The notes under the pieces: model-generated | What the model saw: only the letters and a program-made list of their open reading frames with translations | Told to the model about the DNA's origin: nothing | Database searches by the model: none | Assembly (NCBI GenBank): GCA_026874595.1 | Contig: CM049322.1 | Span: 7,241,900-7,305,899 of the forward strand | Source of the DNA: Sipunculus nudus | Taxonomy: Eukaryota > Annelida > Sipuncula > Golfingiida > Sipunculidae | Reading direction: 5' to 3' | DNA length: 64,000 nucleotides | In this document: one piece after another, positions 1 through 11,380 of the stretch | Layout of the letters: each line of letters starts with the position of its first letter | How positions within the stretch are numbered: position 1 is the stretch's first letter | Made by a program: the position numbers and the translations under genes

Positions 1-1752
1 TTAAAGCATGCTTCTGAGATAATCTTAAAAGTTATAATTAGTATTTGCTTCTGTCGAAAACTTTTCATTTAGTGCGTATTCCGGGTAGTAAATGTCATAT
101 ACAAGTATATACCAGGTCAAAAACGCATGATTACGCTGTTTCAAGCTGAAATAGTTAAACGTCGGGAGGAAAGTGTAAAGGAAACGAATTACGCAATGCC
201 ATGTTACGTACCAAACCCCGTACTCGATGGAACTTAATGGAAGAGCCATACCGAGTTCAGTATCTCACATGTCGGAAATGAATGAATACGCTGTATCATG
301 CTGACTCAGTTAAAAGACGGGAGGAAAGTGTCATGGGAATGAATCACGCTGTGCAGTTAAAAGTGCCAACCCAACCCCCTCCTGTATTTCGATGGAACCA
401 ATGTAACTAGTTGTACGTGGTGAACAGTTAATGGACGAGCCATCCCGTGTTCAGAGGGAAACAATGTTACCAACTGCACGGGGTATAAAGTATAAGGAAC
501 AGCCCCTTGAAACACCGGGGTACCTTGTTTTGGGAAGCCTTCGCGGAAAGATTTTTTTTTGACAACTGCAAAATCTCCCGCTGTGATTCCCCTTTTTTAT
601 TATGGTGTTTGATTTGCTTAACTTTTGCGCGTCCCTTATCACTATGGCTTCTACGGATAATTCGTAAACACAAAGCAATGATTCCAGTTGTGCACCAAAG
701 TAGTTCTTTTTTTGTCCGAAAAGACCGATAATGTATTTTTTTATTAAGCGCAGGCCTTAAAAAGAAGTCGGCCTTATAAAGACGCATGGTAAAAGCAGGG
801 TCTTGGAAACAAACGGAAGCCCGGACGTCTAATCAAGGAAATACGGTATATATTCTAAAGTTACAAGAATAGGACTCTTAAATATTACATCCTTTGTATT
901 TATGATCAGTTTCGGGTACACCATAACAGGGAATTGGTATTATCCGTTGATGGTGGACATAGATGTACTGTTTGACGAATGAAATGCAAAGTAAGGTATT
1001 CACCTACTCCCATACCCGCGAACAGCTAATACTGGGTCCCAGATGCAACAGATTGTAAATAATATATGTCATGACAGTTCACGCAGAAGCACTGGTAAAA
1101 GTGTTAGTTGGTCAGAGCTGTGTCTAGTACAAGCAGCGGCTAGTGTTCAGGAGTAAGGCATATCTTTTGATTTATATATCGAGGGGATATTTGATTTGAG
1201 GATGATGACGTGATTTGTGTGACCCTCTATCATTATGAATTTATATATGCACACTAACTCTTGTGTCACTCTATGTTTTATGCCATTGGTTATTGCTATC
1301 TTATAAGATATCGATCTTAGGAAATCGTGTAACCGTGGCTATCGGCGCGTCACGCAAGTGCTTTTCACCCTTACAATACGCTCGCAATGGTTATACTGAG
1401 CAAAGAATAGCTATAGTCTCAGAGGTTATTCTTTCTTAGGATTACCTAGAATTATCTAACTTTCCTTTGGATTACGTGGATATTGTAACATTATCTTCCT
1501 TGGACGTGTTATTCTGTTGCCTAGGCGGAACTGCGTAAGTACGAACTTTAAATATACATTTACATACTTTCAACATCATTATAAATGTGAAAACAGAACT
1601 GTGGTTATCTTTGGACTTGAATAAATGCAGTGAATTCTATTTCAAGTCATCAAACGGTATGTTAGAATAAACGTGATCGAAATATTCAACCTCTCAGCCG
1701 TTAGTTTCCTCCTCCAATAGATGTTCCTTGTAGCAATATACGAATGGGAATG

Positions 1753-1755
<3 letters not shown>

Positions 1756-1810
<55 letters not shown>
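1756..1810. repeat. (TA)n microsatellite
   Basis: Uninterrupted TA run of about 55 bp. The same locus in the second duplication copy (51808-51881) is about 74 bp, so the array has changed length since the duplication. Confidence 0.97.
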
Positions 1811-1811
<1 letters not shown>

Positions 1812-2033
1812 CTATCGTTTGCTATTCTTTTTATTGAACGTCTCTATTTATTTTAGAAAATGATGAACGTATTTTTAATCAATTCATATATTTAACGACA
1901 AAACGAATATATGCTTGATCTTATTTAACCATGTGCAACAGCAGAATTCCATTTTAATTTTGAACTACTTGACAGGGCAGTATCACACACATCCTCTCAT
2001 GTTATATACTTGTATTGAATAAGACTGGTGATA

Positions 2034-2150
2034 GAGCCCGACGGCGCCGCCAGCCGAGTTAAGATCAAGCCGATACTAGTGGAGTTTATCAACAGGCGCC
2101 GCCGATATTTTGTTAAACCGAGTTGAGCCGATTCTCTATAGCTCGGTTTA
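2034..2150 (+). repeat. GC-rich hairpin-bearing short repeat, member 1
   Basis: A GC-rich island in AT-rich DNA. Its right end is a 9-bp inverted repeat (2114-2122 pairing with 2142-2150, TAAACCGAG / CTCGGTTTA). It aligns with 7897-8041 over most of its length, sharing a GAGCCGATTCT core. Both members occur in both copies of the segmental duplication. It is probably a small non-autonomous element; the class is unknown. Confidence 0.6.
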
Positions 2151-2194
2151 GTTTGAAAGAAAATACAAAATTGTATCTTTTACGATTAAACAGG

Positions 2195-2450
2195 CTTCTT
2201 TGGCTCAGGGGCAGAGCGCAGGAGTCAGAACTGGGAGATCTTTAGTTTGCATCTCAGCCGAGATCAGTGAGATTTTTCACTGTCGGTCCTGATGGGATTC
2301 CTTGCAAAACGTCGAATTTAATACACAAAACCGAGTGTGCCTTTAGGAGGTCCCTTGGTGACATGACCTAGCAATTGGGACAATTACGCACCAAGGCCCA
2401 CAGGTGCAGTAGTCAGCGGGTGCTCGTTAACGACAGGATACAAATGTTCA
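2195..2450 (+). mobile_element. tRNA-derived SINE, member 1
   Basis: An A-box-like segment (TGGCTCAGGGGCAGAGC, 2201-2217) is followed about 44 nt later by a degenerate B box (2244-2255), which is tRNA-like spacing. Downstream comes a core, GTGAGATTTTTCACTGTCGG, nearly shared with the element at 3725-3910. The 3' end is uncertain. Its copy in the second duplication is about 52263-52520. Polymerase III promoter function is inferred from the boxes only. Confidence 0.6.
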
Positions 2451-2593
2451 AGTTTTTTTAGACCGATGTGATTGTTAAATATGAAAATAATAGCTTATGA
2501 AAAAAACAGGATAAACTATACTCGATATTTGATCACAAACTTTGTAAAATGTAAAATGAATGCAATATGTTACACTTATATATATTACTCATA

Positions 2594-2598
<5 letters not shown>

Positions 2599-2650
<52 letters not shown>
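2599..2650. repeat. (TA)n microsatellite
   Basis: TA run of about 50 bp. In the second duplication copy this locus has become a longer compound TA tract (52649-52675 and 52720-52796). Confidence 0.95.
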
Positions 2651-2653
<3 letters not shown>

Positions 2654-2726
2654 GTGTTTAAATTAAACGGGTACTTTGTAACATCGTCAAATAAATAGGC
2701 TTTCAAGTCAATTTAAGCCAGCTGAC

Positions 2727-2764
2727 ATTTTGCGAGCCGAGTCGAGCCACGAAACTCGGCTTAC
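2727..2764 (+). repeat. Short GC hairpin related to the 2114-2150 stem
   Basis: GCCGAGT at 2736-2742 pairs perfectly with ACTCGGC at 2754-2760. The loop begins CGAGCC, recalling the GAGCC of the hairpin at 2114-2150. It lies directly beside an inverted SINE fragment. Confidence 0.45.
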
Positions 2765-2885
2765 TACTACATGTCCGTTCGCCACGGTCTTCCCATTAAG
2801 CCTGCGGAGCCCTTCCCATGAAATATCTCACCACTTCGTCTTAGATTCGACAAACGATTTCCCGTCCACTGCCGCCGATTAACTG
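2765..2885 (-). mobile_element. SINE fragment, inverted member
   Basis: Read on the minus strand, this gives a B-box-like TCGAATCT followed by GGTGAGATATTTCA and then CCGCAGGCTTAATGGGAAGACCGTGG. The order and sequence match the plus-strand element at 3725-3910 (GGTGAGATATTTCA, then CTGCAGGTTTATGGGATGGCCGTG). The A box is not clear, so the 5' end is probably truncated. Confidence 0.6.
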
Positions 2886-3724
2886 ATATGATTAGATTAT
2901 TATAATGTCCAGATAATATTATATAAGTGAAATTGTCGACAATTCTAATTAACAAATGCACCATGATTTTGTTTTCATATTGCAATGATATACACAGTGC
3001 ATTAAAAGTAAAAACACCTATCACAGAGAACGTTTGCACATACTTCAATAATGTTTTAATGAATAAATAAATACGTATGCAGAATGAACCCTCATTTCAT
3101 GCATGTCAGATTTTTTAGTCAACGCATCCATACAAGTTCTCAAGTCCATTATTACCAGACATGTTTTGTATTGCTCGAAGATGACTTAATGTGATCACCT
3201 GAATTAATGCATATCTAACCACAGATTAAGCCACTTGAACAACGTTAAGGTTAGGTCTTTCTGATTTGATAAAATACATATATAAATAGATGTACGCATT
3301 GATGGCAAGGGTCAGTGTCTGAGACTCGGATGTGAAATGTTCCAACTCTAATCATCTCAGGAAAAAGTTAATAGCTATTGTGTGGTGTACCTGTGTGACG
3401 TACTGCATGAACAGCGCCATGGTTTAGTGCATTTTTTATTTTAGTATGACTGTAGTTTAATAAATCGCTGAATATTGAATGGTGCGTCAGACACAGACGC
3501 TACGTTAATTGATGCTCCTAAAACTGTCACTCTGTCAATAATTTTGAAATGTTTTGGGCAGGTGCTTTGTCTCCGATGCTCGAAAGCTCAAGGACATTGA
3601 ATGCAAAATTTGTTATATTTACGATGTTAACATTTTGGTTGTGGTACAATATCTTACTGGTAAATCCACAATTGTTCGCAACGTGCATGTGAGTATTCCT
3701 TCCTTTTTATCTTATATGTATGAA

Positions 3725-3910
3725 GGGGTCGTCTTCTGCGGCTCAGGGGAAGAGCATTGGACATCGTTGGTCGTGACTTCGAATGTCATCCGATTTGGTG
3801 AGATATTTCACAGTCGGCCCCAACCGAGGATGAGCGCTCTGCAGGTTTATGGGATGGCCGTGCCAAATGGCTGTGGTTTGCTTACAAACGATTGGCGTTC
3901 GTGCCTATAA
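3725..3910 (+). mobile_element. tRNA-derived SINE, member 2
   Basis: The A box is CGGCTCAGGGGAAGAGC (3739-3755). The B box has an exact TTCGAAT core (3778-3784), and GGTGAGATATTTCACAGTCGG follows. The same module is at 2195-2450 (+), 2765-2885 (-) and, in the second duplication copy, 56175-56365. Two ORFs across it (118 and 64 codons) are by-products of the repeat. Confidence 0.65.
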
Positions 3911-4659
3911 AGTAATTACATGTTTCTCTAAGTCTCTGTCCCTAACATCTCCCAGGTTTATTATATATCATTCTGTATTAGCTTGTTTAGTGGAGCTTTA
4001 CTGCACATTTGAAGGGGGAATGATCAGGCGAAGAACTGATTAAAATGATGTTCATGGAATTCCAGGTTATACGGTAAGTATGTGTGTCCCTAAAAGTCTC
4101 TCTCATATACACACATTGTTGGATGCATTTTTATCAGTGCCTTATTAAGTTAGGACCCCTTCGGAATGAAGGTTGTAACCACAGAATGGGGGCGAGCTAT
4201 AAAAAAAAACTATAATACAAATGATATGGGGCAAGCATGGAAAATTTATTAATTTTGCTTTGGCCTATAAAGTGGATATTGCTGTTTTGGGTACAAGCTT
4301 TGCAAACAAATAAAAAGTAAAAGTTCACATTAAGATGGACAATCATCTATTTATGTGTGGATATTTTTCTCCTACTTATTATTTCAAATTTAAAGAGTCA
4401 GTCATTGGTCATTAGTATTAACCTACTACCGTTTAGTATATGCATTGTATAAAAAAGGTAGGTTAGAAAAGACCTTAAACTACCTGCAATGTGAAGAAGA
4501 AAAGGATGTTTGTATCAACATTTCAAGAATAAATAAGTACTATCTACTTTTCATTCTTGTTTTAACCAAATATAACACTGACGTAATTGAAATTATACCA
4601 AACCTTTCATTTGCTTATGTTTAGTTGTGGAACATCTTAATGTTTTACATTTATATAAA

Positions 4660-4693
4660 TATAAATATATATATTTATATATATATATATATA
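4660..4693. repeat. (TA)n microsatellite
   Basis: Imperfect TA tract. The partner locus at about 57098-57127 is slightly shorter. Confidence 0.9.
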
Positions 4694-5875
4694 ATACTTT
4701 CAACAAATTTCTTAATTTACTGCGGAATAAAAGTTATGTACCTAATCCCAGTAACTGTGGCGTAAAGAAACAAGAACATACAAAGTGCATTAAATGAAAT
4801 AAGTTGTGTTTTGTGTAGTGTTCGGAAGTGACTCAATGTGTTCAACTGATCAAACAATTGATTTTATACATATCAGGGCAGAGGTTAAGTTACTTGATAA
4901 AGGTAAGTGATAGGTAGTTCAGATGTTATAAAATATACCCACCCTGTTATCAGCAAGTAAGAACATTCATGGATTTCATAATAAATGATCGCAATTTGTT
5001 TAATGAAACTCTTTTCTTGGTCCTTTCGTAAACGCTCGTGTTGCAAGATATATCAGTGCGAAATCAGTGTGTCAGGGTTTCCACTTTTTATTATTATAAC
5101 TGGATTAACCTTTATGTGAGGGGAAATGTTACAGATTAAAAATACAAATATAAATCCAAAGCTTAAAGCAAGGGTTGGTATAAAACAGCTTTCTCATTGG
5201 ATATAATGTGAACCTTAACATTTTAATGCTCATCAGGATACTAAGGAAATGGTCATAGGTCATGGTAGACGTTAGCTAAGTAACACAAGCAGCGTTGCAA
5301 CATTCGGTTAGTAGTTTGCCATGATCTTTTCCAGTATATCTTATTTATGCCGGCCTCTAATCTACCGCCTTTTAATCATATGCCAACATCGCCAGTTTTC
5401 TTCCTATCATTGTGGTACTTTCGGTGTTGTCATCTGGACAGCTATTGGTAAAGGTAGTTATTTATAAATGACGAAAGAAGGCTGAAAAGCTGGCATTGTT
5501 AAGGATTTTTTTTCAGTTGATATTTCCTTTTGCTTAACGATTTGCCGATAGAAGCGATTTGTTATAAAACTAAACTCCCAAAAAACAGATCGATATATGA
5601 CGGTTGAGTTTGCATTGTACGTATCAGAGGGTTGACAGACCCCATAAATATACACAAAACACAGTGAAAACATTTTTTTTTTCAGAAAGAGGAAAATAAG
5701 TGTAAATTATACATGTAATATTATTTAATTTTTTCAAGCGGCTTATAATTAACTACTTTTACAGGTCTTTAATTGTAATTTAGACTTATACACAGTTGTA
5801 TGAGAGTATTAACACAACGATAACACATTGTGTTCGGAGTATATGTGAATAAATGGATGTGTGATTTGGGCACTA

Positions 5876-6140
5876 GCTACGGGGCGTTCAGAGGTATGGA
5901 TGAGTTCTCGCAAACATGAAATTCCCTCGTTGACTTGTCAATGATTTTTTAATAATTAATGGTTTCTCCTTTTTTTCTGTTTTCTCTTTATCGAAACCTA
6001 AAGCCCCGCAACTTTTTCATTTTGTTCCCAAGAGAAACAACGTCTGCAGTAAACAAAAACCAGTATAGTTTGGCACAACATTGCCTAGAGCAATAATGAA
6101 TCTGCATTAAGAACACAATGTCACGCTATAAGCGGAAAGA
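5876..6140 (+). repeat. Module repeated at 9352-9610
   Basis: This part of duplication copy 1 aligns with 9352-9610. Shared runs include GATGAGTTC and AACACAATGTCACGCTATAA. The 9352-9610 version is more diverged than copy 2 (58430-58690), so it is an older third member. Confidence 0.75.
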
Positions 6141-7056
6141 AAAGCTATATGAGCATAGATCAAAGCATGAATAATTAATGTTTTCGGATATTGGCTTTCC
6201 TTTCATGCGATCAAGCCACTCTGGGTTGATCAATTGCATAGACAGGTTTATATTTACACCTTGCAATGTATCGGGTTAAATGTCGATGAAAATCACTGAA
6301 GCACGTCGACATACATATCTAACAAATACAATATGTTTTTGAAAAGAGAACCGCAAGCCTTTGTGTTTGTTTGAGTTTGGAGGCCATGGATGTCGAGCCT
6401 CGAATCAAAAGTACAACGTACACTATATACGATTCCTGACCTGTTTCATTTTTTTTAATCGTCTACCTTTCAAGTGCAACAGATTATTCTTCACATGTTA
6501 CCTGTCCAGTCCACCTGGTGTAATATCTTTGTTTATATTTATTTGGCAAGAGGCGTCTTCAAGAGTGTGTTCATTTGGTGGCGACCACCAAATATAATGA
6601 GTTAAAAAATTGACACAAAAAAAGATATATTATTTTAAATGCTATTTTATATTATTAAACAATTATCATTAAGAAATACCTCAAGCTTTATGTTCGAAAC
6701 AAGTTTGATAAACTGAGCACAGTGAAAAACGAAAAAAATATACTTTATAACTTGTCAGCATTTTTCAATTATATTTTTGAACATTAACATGGTGCTCAGT
6801 AATGTTTTACCCAAGCTGTATGCAGTTTGAAAAAGTGTTAATGATGTTCAATTTTCCTATGCGAAATATAATTTACGGAATATATCTAATATACGGAAGA
6901 AACCTTGAATATTGTTCTCCTATTTTCATGAATACCCTTTGGACGGTGGATAAGACAAACTTAAAGAAAACATGTAAGGATCTTGTGCAATCCTACCTCA
7001 TCAGCATTTAAAGTAATGAAGCTTTAACTCAAAAAACAAATTCTTATACTTGCTCA

Positions 7057-7323
7057 ATGCTGTTATTCAGTCTTATAATCTTGTTTCAAAGTAACACGTT
7101 TGGAATTATGCGACCGAATGGTCAGCAAGTATTTATCGAAGAGTTTTGTAGTTGCGATACGCACCGTGGTTTAAAGGGTGGCAAATTCAACGAAAGTCTG
7201 ACAAATCGAATTGTTGAAACATACATAGTTAAATGTAAAAATCCTTGCCAGGACAAAACAAGTATGTGCGAATATTTAATTCAGCTGATTAGACGTTTAT
7301 TATGGGTGAGAATATTTCACTAA
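7057..7323 (+). CDS. Unsupported 88-codon ORF with signal-peptide-like start
   Basis: The product is not recognised. The frame begins MLLFSLIILFQSNTFG, which looks like a short secretion signal. The remainder contains five cysteines, two as C-x-C, two as C-x3-C and one more in CEYL. That is the shape of a small secreted peptide. Against this, the partner copy (about 59603-59870) has three in-frame stops, and nearly all other differences change the amino acid, so the frame was not protected after duplication. No splice sites or upstream signals were identified. It could be a chance frame, or an exon that lived only in copy 1. I list it because it is the only small ORF here with secretory-peptide features. 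Confidence 0.15.
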   Translation: MLLFSLIILFQSNTFGIMRPNGQQVFIEEFCSCDTHRGLKGGKFNESLTNRIVETYIVKCKNPCQDKTSMCEYLIQLIRRLLWVRIFH

Positions 7324-7896
7324 GCAAGTCTGGAATTTAGTCGATCCAAAGTGCTGATTGCTTTGATGGGTATATATTTCGAAAGTTCCCTGTTTAAAGG
7401 GCTATATTTAAAAACAAAATTTACAGATTTTAGATCCTCAAGACTTATTCTTAGGAGAAGCCAATTCAACATTTTTTAAGGGATAAATACTTAACAGTTC
7501 ATCACATAATATGATAAAATATAGGTTGAAAATGTACAGGTTATATATTGACTCAATGTAGATGCATGAGTACCAATCCTCTCTCGCGTTGCATGGTTCC
7601 CTCCTTTCGCGAGGGCTTTGTATCAAAATACTAACAGAAATGTAATCCACGATAGTTTTATTAGCAATTCTCATTATTGATCCCATCTATTTAATTCATG
7701 TAACAAAATGTAGGAACGTATTGTATATCAATAAATAGGAGTAACGACAAAACACATTACTGCTCGGTAAGAGAGGTTATTCGGTTTTAAACCATTTTGT
7801 TAAGTATTTGTACATCTGCAGAGTTCCAGTTTGGTTTCGGACTAAGAGATTTAGACTACTATTAGACTTCCGTATTAGGACTTCGTGACCTTAACA

Positions 7897-8041
7897 GAGC
7901 CGGGTGATAACATCCGGCGCTGCCGCAATATTGCGCCGCCGACAGGCGAGTTACAATCATGCCGAGCCGTGCGGAATATCAGCAAGCTCCGCCAATATAT
8001 TCATAAAACAAAGTGAGCCGATTCTGTGCAGCTCCGTTTTA
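7897..8041 (+). repeat. GC-rich hairpin-bearing short repeat, member 2
   Basis: It aligns with 2034-2150. Both have GGCGCYGCCG-type starts, an internal CAATCATGCCGA / AGATCAAGCCGA segment, and a right end GAGCCGATTCT.T..AGCTC.GTTT. The terminal stem is eroded here. Its copy in the second duplication is about 60440-60592. Confidence 0.55.
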
Positions 8042-8815
8042 TATGATCATGATGTTTTCATGATTCTGTTGATCTGTATTATCTGAATTCTGGCGAACTC
8101 ATGTCCTCGTGATTTGATTATTGTATTTTCTCATGACCTCGGTGGTCTAATGCTCTATTGATTATGATCATGTGATCTTCTCCTCACGCTAAAATTCTGA
8201 TGTTCAAAATGGTGATGTTAATCTGGTGTCCTGGCAATCCTGTTCTCGTGATTCGGTTGATGTTTTCTTCATGATTCTGTTGATCTGATTTTCTCGTAAT
8301 TCTGTTGATCTTATGTTCTCTGGATTAAGTCGATTTTACGTCTTCCTGACTTTATGATCTGATGTACTCATGATTCAGATCATATGAAGCTCTCATCATG
8401 TTGCTATTCCGATGTGCTCATGATTCTGATCATATCATATCTTTATAATATTGGTCATCATGTATTCTCATGATTCTTTTGATCTGATATTCTGTTGATT
8501 GGGCGATAATTGTTTTTTGATGAATTGATGATTAATTAGATGATGGAATGTTCTCATGGTCCTTTTGACCTAATGTTCTCGTGACGTTTTCTGGAATTCG
8601 GTGATCTGATGTTCTCATGATTTTGATGATTTGATGTACTGTTTCTTTTTTTCTTTGTTAAGGTCATTAGATTTTTTCATAGTTCCGATTATCTGATGTT
8701 CTCAAGATTTAATTAACTTATAATCTTACAATTTTGATGAACTAATATTCTCATGAGTCCGATGATCTTATGTTCACAAGATTCCGTTGTCATGGTTCTA
8801 ATGATCTTAAACATT
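8040..8815 (+). repeat. Degenerate ~25-bp minisatellite
   Basis: A long run of diverged units resembling TTCTCATGATTCTGTTGATCTGATG. Clear adjacent units near 8270-8320 are spaced 25 bp. The duplication boundary (8281) falls inside the array. In the second copy the array stops at 60829, and a detached block of similar units lies at 54417-54490. Confidence 0.8.
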
Positions 8816-9351
8816 TAAAATTAAGTTTGGTTGTCATTATACAGCAGTCACCGGAGTAATTATAAGCAATCCGAATCAAAGTTTTAATATTCAATCCACT
8901 TATAGTGGAATTGGTACGATTGGAACACAGATATCTACTTTATTGCATTTGTTCAATAACAATTGGGCGAGATTCATACACATATACATACAACATGTAC
9001 ATGGGTCTGTATATAGAGAGACGTAAGAATAGCTATATTCTGTTGTACAGAGAAATTGAACATGAATACACAGAAAAACTGTTAACTATCGGCAGAGAAG
9101 CGACTATTCAGTGTATTCATGTTCCACTTCTCTATGCCTATATATATATTCATCTTGTTAGATATGTTATAGATAAAATATTTCTATGGGATGATACGCA
9201 GAACATATCTTTGTACTTCGTCGTTACTGTTGTCTACATAAATCATTTAACATAGGAAAGCAAGCAGACAGGACAGATGAGTATATTTGGAAGGCAACGG
9301 TTTAATAGTTATAATAAAGGTGACATTTGGAAAAATACTTAGCTAAGCGGC
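8816..9351. other. Unassigned interval
   Basis: AT-rich sequence between the minisatellite and the diverged module repeat. It has one open frame of about 116 codons (8905-9255) that starts at GTG and is dominated by Tyr and Ile codons from AT-rich runs. I recognise no domain. Confidence 0.5.
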
Positions 9352-9610
9352 TCGCTGAGGTATTGATGAGTTCCTGGATTTAACACGCAAACAGCTCGTG
9401 GCATTTTATATAAATTTCGAATAAACAATTGGGTCTATTTTCTTTTCTTTTTGTAGAGCCTTAAAGCCACGAGGTGTTGTCTTTGTGGTTTCAAGAGAAT
9501 AAGTCGTTTGCCGTAAACAGTAAAACAGTAAAGGTTGGCACAACATAGCTTAGAGCAATAATTAGTCTGCTTTATCAACACAATGTCACGCTATAAACAG
9601 CAACAAAAAC
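9352..9610 (+). repeat. Diverged third member of the 5876-6140 module
   Basis: It shares ordered blocks with 5876-6140 and 58430-58690: GAGGTATTGATGAGTTCC, a TTCTTTTT-rich stretch, then AACACAATGTCACGCTATAA followed by a CATAAATAG / CATAGATC end. It is too diverged to belong to the recent duplication. Confidence 0.7.
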
Positions 9611-9699
9611 GACACGAACATAAATAGGAGGCCACATAATACAATATTCAAAACGTCGGGCCCAAAAATAGTGGGATAAAGAAAAAAACTTTTCTTTAA

Positions 9700-11380
9700 A
9701 CAAACTCTGGTATTAAAATATTATCTGAAAGAACAAATGAGGATTCTAAGGATTGTGATTTGCAAGAAAAATTTGCCAACGTTAAAGAAAAGTTTGATAA
9801 TCTATACAATTCTAAAACGAAAGACGCCATATCGAGATCAAAACTTCGCTCGTATGAGCATGGAGAGAAAAACAATAACAGGAATTATGATTGGCAAAAT
9901 GAAATTAAACTCTCACAACTTGCAAATGGCACCACATATTTTATTGCTGACTTACAAACGGGAAAAATCTGTTCCAGTTTTATGCAGGATTAAAAGTGAA
10001 TAATTATGGATAAGATAAAAGCGAGATGGGTTGGCCGAGAATGGGTAAAGGGAACCTGCCATTGAGATTGACCAGAAAGGAATTTAAAATATTAGGAATT
10101 CCTTTTAACCGACGGAAAACGAAACTTCTGAAAACAACATAAAAGAAAGAATAGCAAAAAATAATTCGATATTAACATCATGGGAAAGGGGCATAATACA
10201 ATAACTGGGAGAAATCTTATTGTTAAAACATTAGGGCTCTCACAGTTGCTCTACCATATGTAAATGTTCCACATATCAAAGAAATACATAATCAGGGGCT
10301 CCTAAATTAATAAATGATTTTATTTGGTGTGGAAAAACAACACATAATAAATATAATGCAATTATTCAGAAAATGAAATATGGAGACAAAAATTATCGAT
10401 TAGGGGACCGAAGACAAGGCGTTAAAACTTATCTAGATAAAGCGAATTATGGCAAATTGGGTCCGTACATTAGACATGTTTATTATTGCAAACTAAGGAA
10501 AAAGATTCGATGTCCTTTAAAGATATAATTTAAAGCAGATATTTTTTTCCAGAACTTCTACCACTTTTTATCAAGACATTTTTATTTTTCTAAGAGACTT
10601 TAAAACATGCACTACACCTACAAGCACTGAAGACATAATTCGTGAAATTATCTAGTATAACACTTACATCTCTGTGTCTTCAAAGAAAAAAATATATATT
10701 TTATTTACATTGGAAAAGAAAAACTCCGTTTTGTTTTTTATCTGTTTTATAATAAAGGAGAAATCCACTGTTTGAAACAATTGAATCAAAGTTATGATTT
10801 AAACACAAATTTCCTTAAATACTATTCTGCCATCAGTCTTATACCAAAGAATTGTGAACTCTCTTGCAAACCGATGTTAATATCTGGCGAAGTACCTTGA
10901 ATTAAATGAATATCATGGTATAATTGTCATACTCCTGGCATATATAATACGCCGAATGTAATTGTAAATCATACTAAAACAATTTAATTTAACTAAAATA
11001 CAAAGAAGCTACATCCTTAAGGGTCTGTAGTAAGGGTCAACTAAATACAAAACGGGAATTCATTTCCTCCAGGTTTTCCTAAAAAGTTTACAGATTCGGT
11101 TACGTTTCAGGACTTCAATTTCACATGTTTATACAGAGTGATTCCTTTCAAAGCTAGACTGTACCATATGAAAATTGTGAATAATCCGTATTGTGATTAT
11201 TGTAAAATTGGAATTGACACAATGGAACATAGATTCTTTTCATCTAAGTGCATACAACCGTTCAGGAGAGAATTAAGTAAAATGTTGAATCCATCGGTAA
11301 ATGATACAGATTCCTCAGTTAAATTTAAAGTTATATTTGGCGACTATGAGGAATTGAAGAAGATATATGAATAAAACGTA
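9700..11380 (+). mobile_element. Decayed LINE ORF2, C-terminal half (Tx1/L1-like)
   Basis: Three-frame reading gives an ordered series typical of the second half of L1/Tx1-type ORF2. First comes a linker with EHGEKNNNRNY (about 9855-9890). Then the post-RT region: KILGIPFNRRKTKLL, ITGRNLIVKTLGLSQLLYH, and FIWCGKTTHNKYNAIIQKMKYG. At the end (11138-11374) is a terminal CDYC...EHRFFSSKC cluster, the C-terminal zinc-knuckle-like region. The frame changes many times with numerous stops, so it is inactive. No catalytic RT block (YxDD) was found. Confidence 0.75.

Larger units (their letters stand above)
1..8281 (+). repeat. Segmental duplication, copy 1
   Basis: This block matches 50063-60829 in the same orientation over its whole length. 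On one 60-base line compared by hand (61-120 against its partner) 57 of 60 bases agree, and other lines look similar. The left end of copy 1 is cut by the window edge, so the true left boundary is unknown. Similarity stops near 8281, inside a degenerate minisatellite. Copy 1 lacks three blocks found in copy 2 (53844-56022, about 53419-53585, about 57594-57717). No host gene is recognised inside. What can be named is SINE copies, GC-rich hairpin elements and microsatellites, listed separately. The open frames in it differ between copies by stops, frameshifts and amino-acid changes, as expected of non-coding DNA. Confidence 0.95.

Noticed and set aside
3554-4043. 118- and 64-codon ORFs
   Set aside because: They overlap a SINE and its flank, and both frames change in the duplicate copy (56090-56365).
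1-8281. A CRISPR array or phage-like system in the repetitive regions
   Set aside because: The repeats are tandem or dispersed eukaryotic types, with no direct-repeat/unique-spacer pattern and no associated genes.
8905-9255. 116-codon Tyr/Ile-rich ORF
   Set aside because: It starts at GTG, and its composition simply reflects TAT/ATA-rich sequence. No family resemblance.
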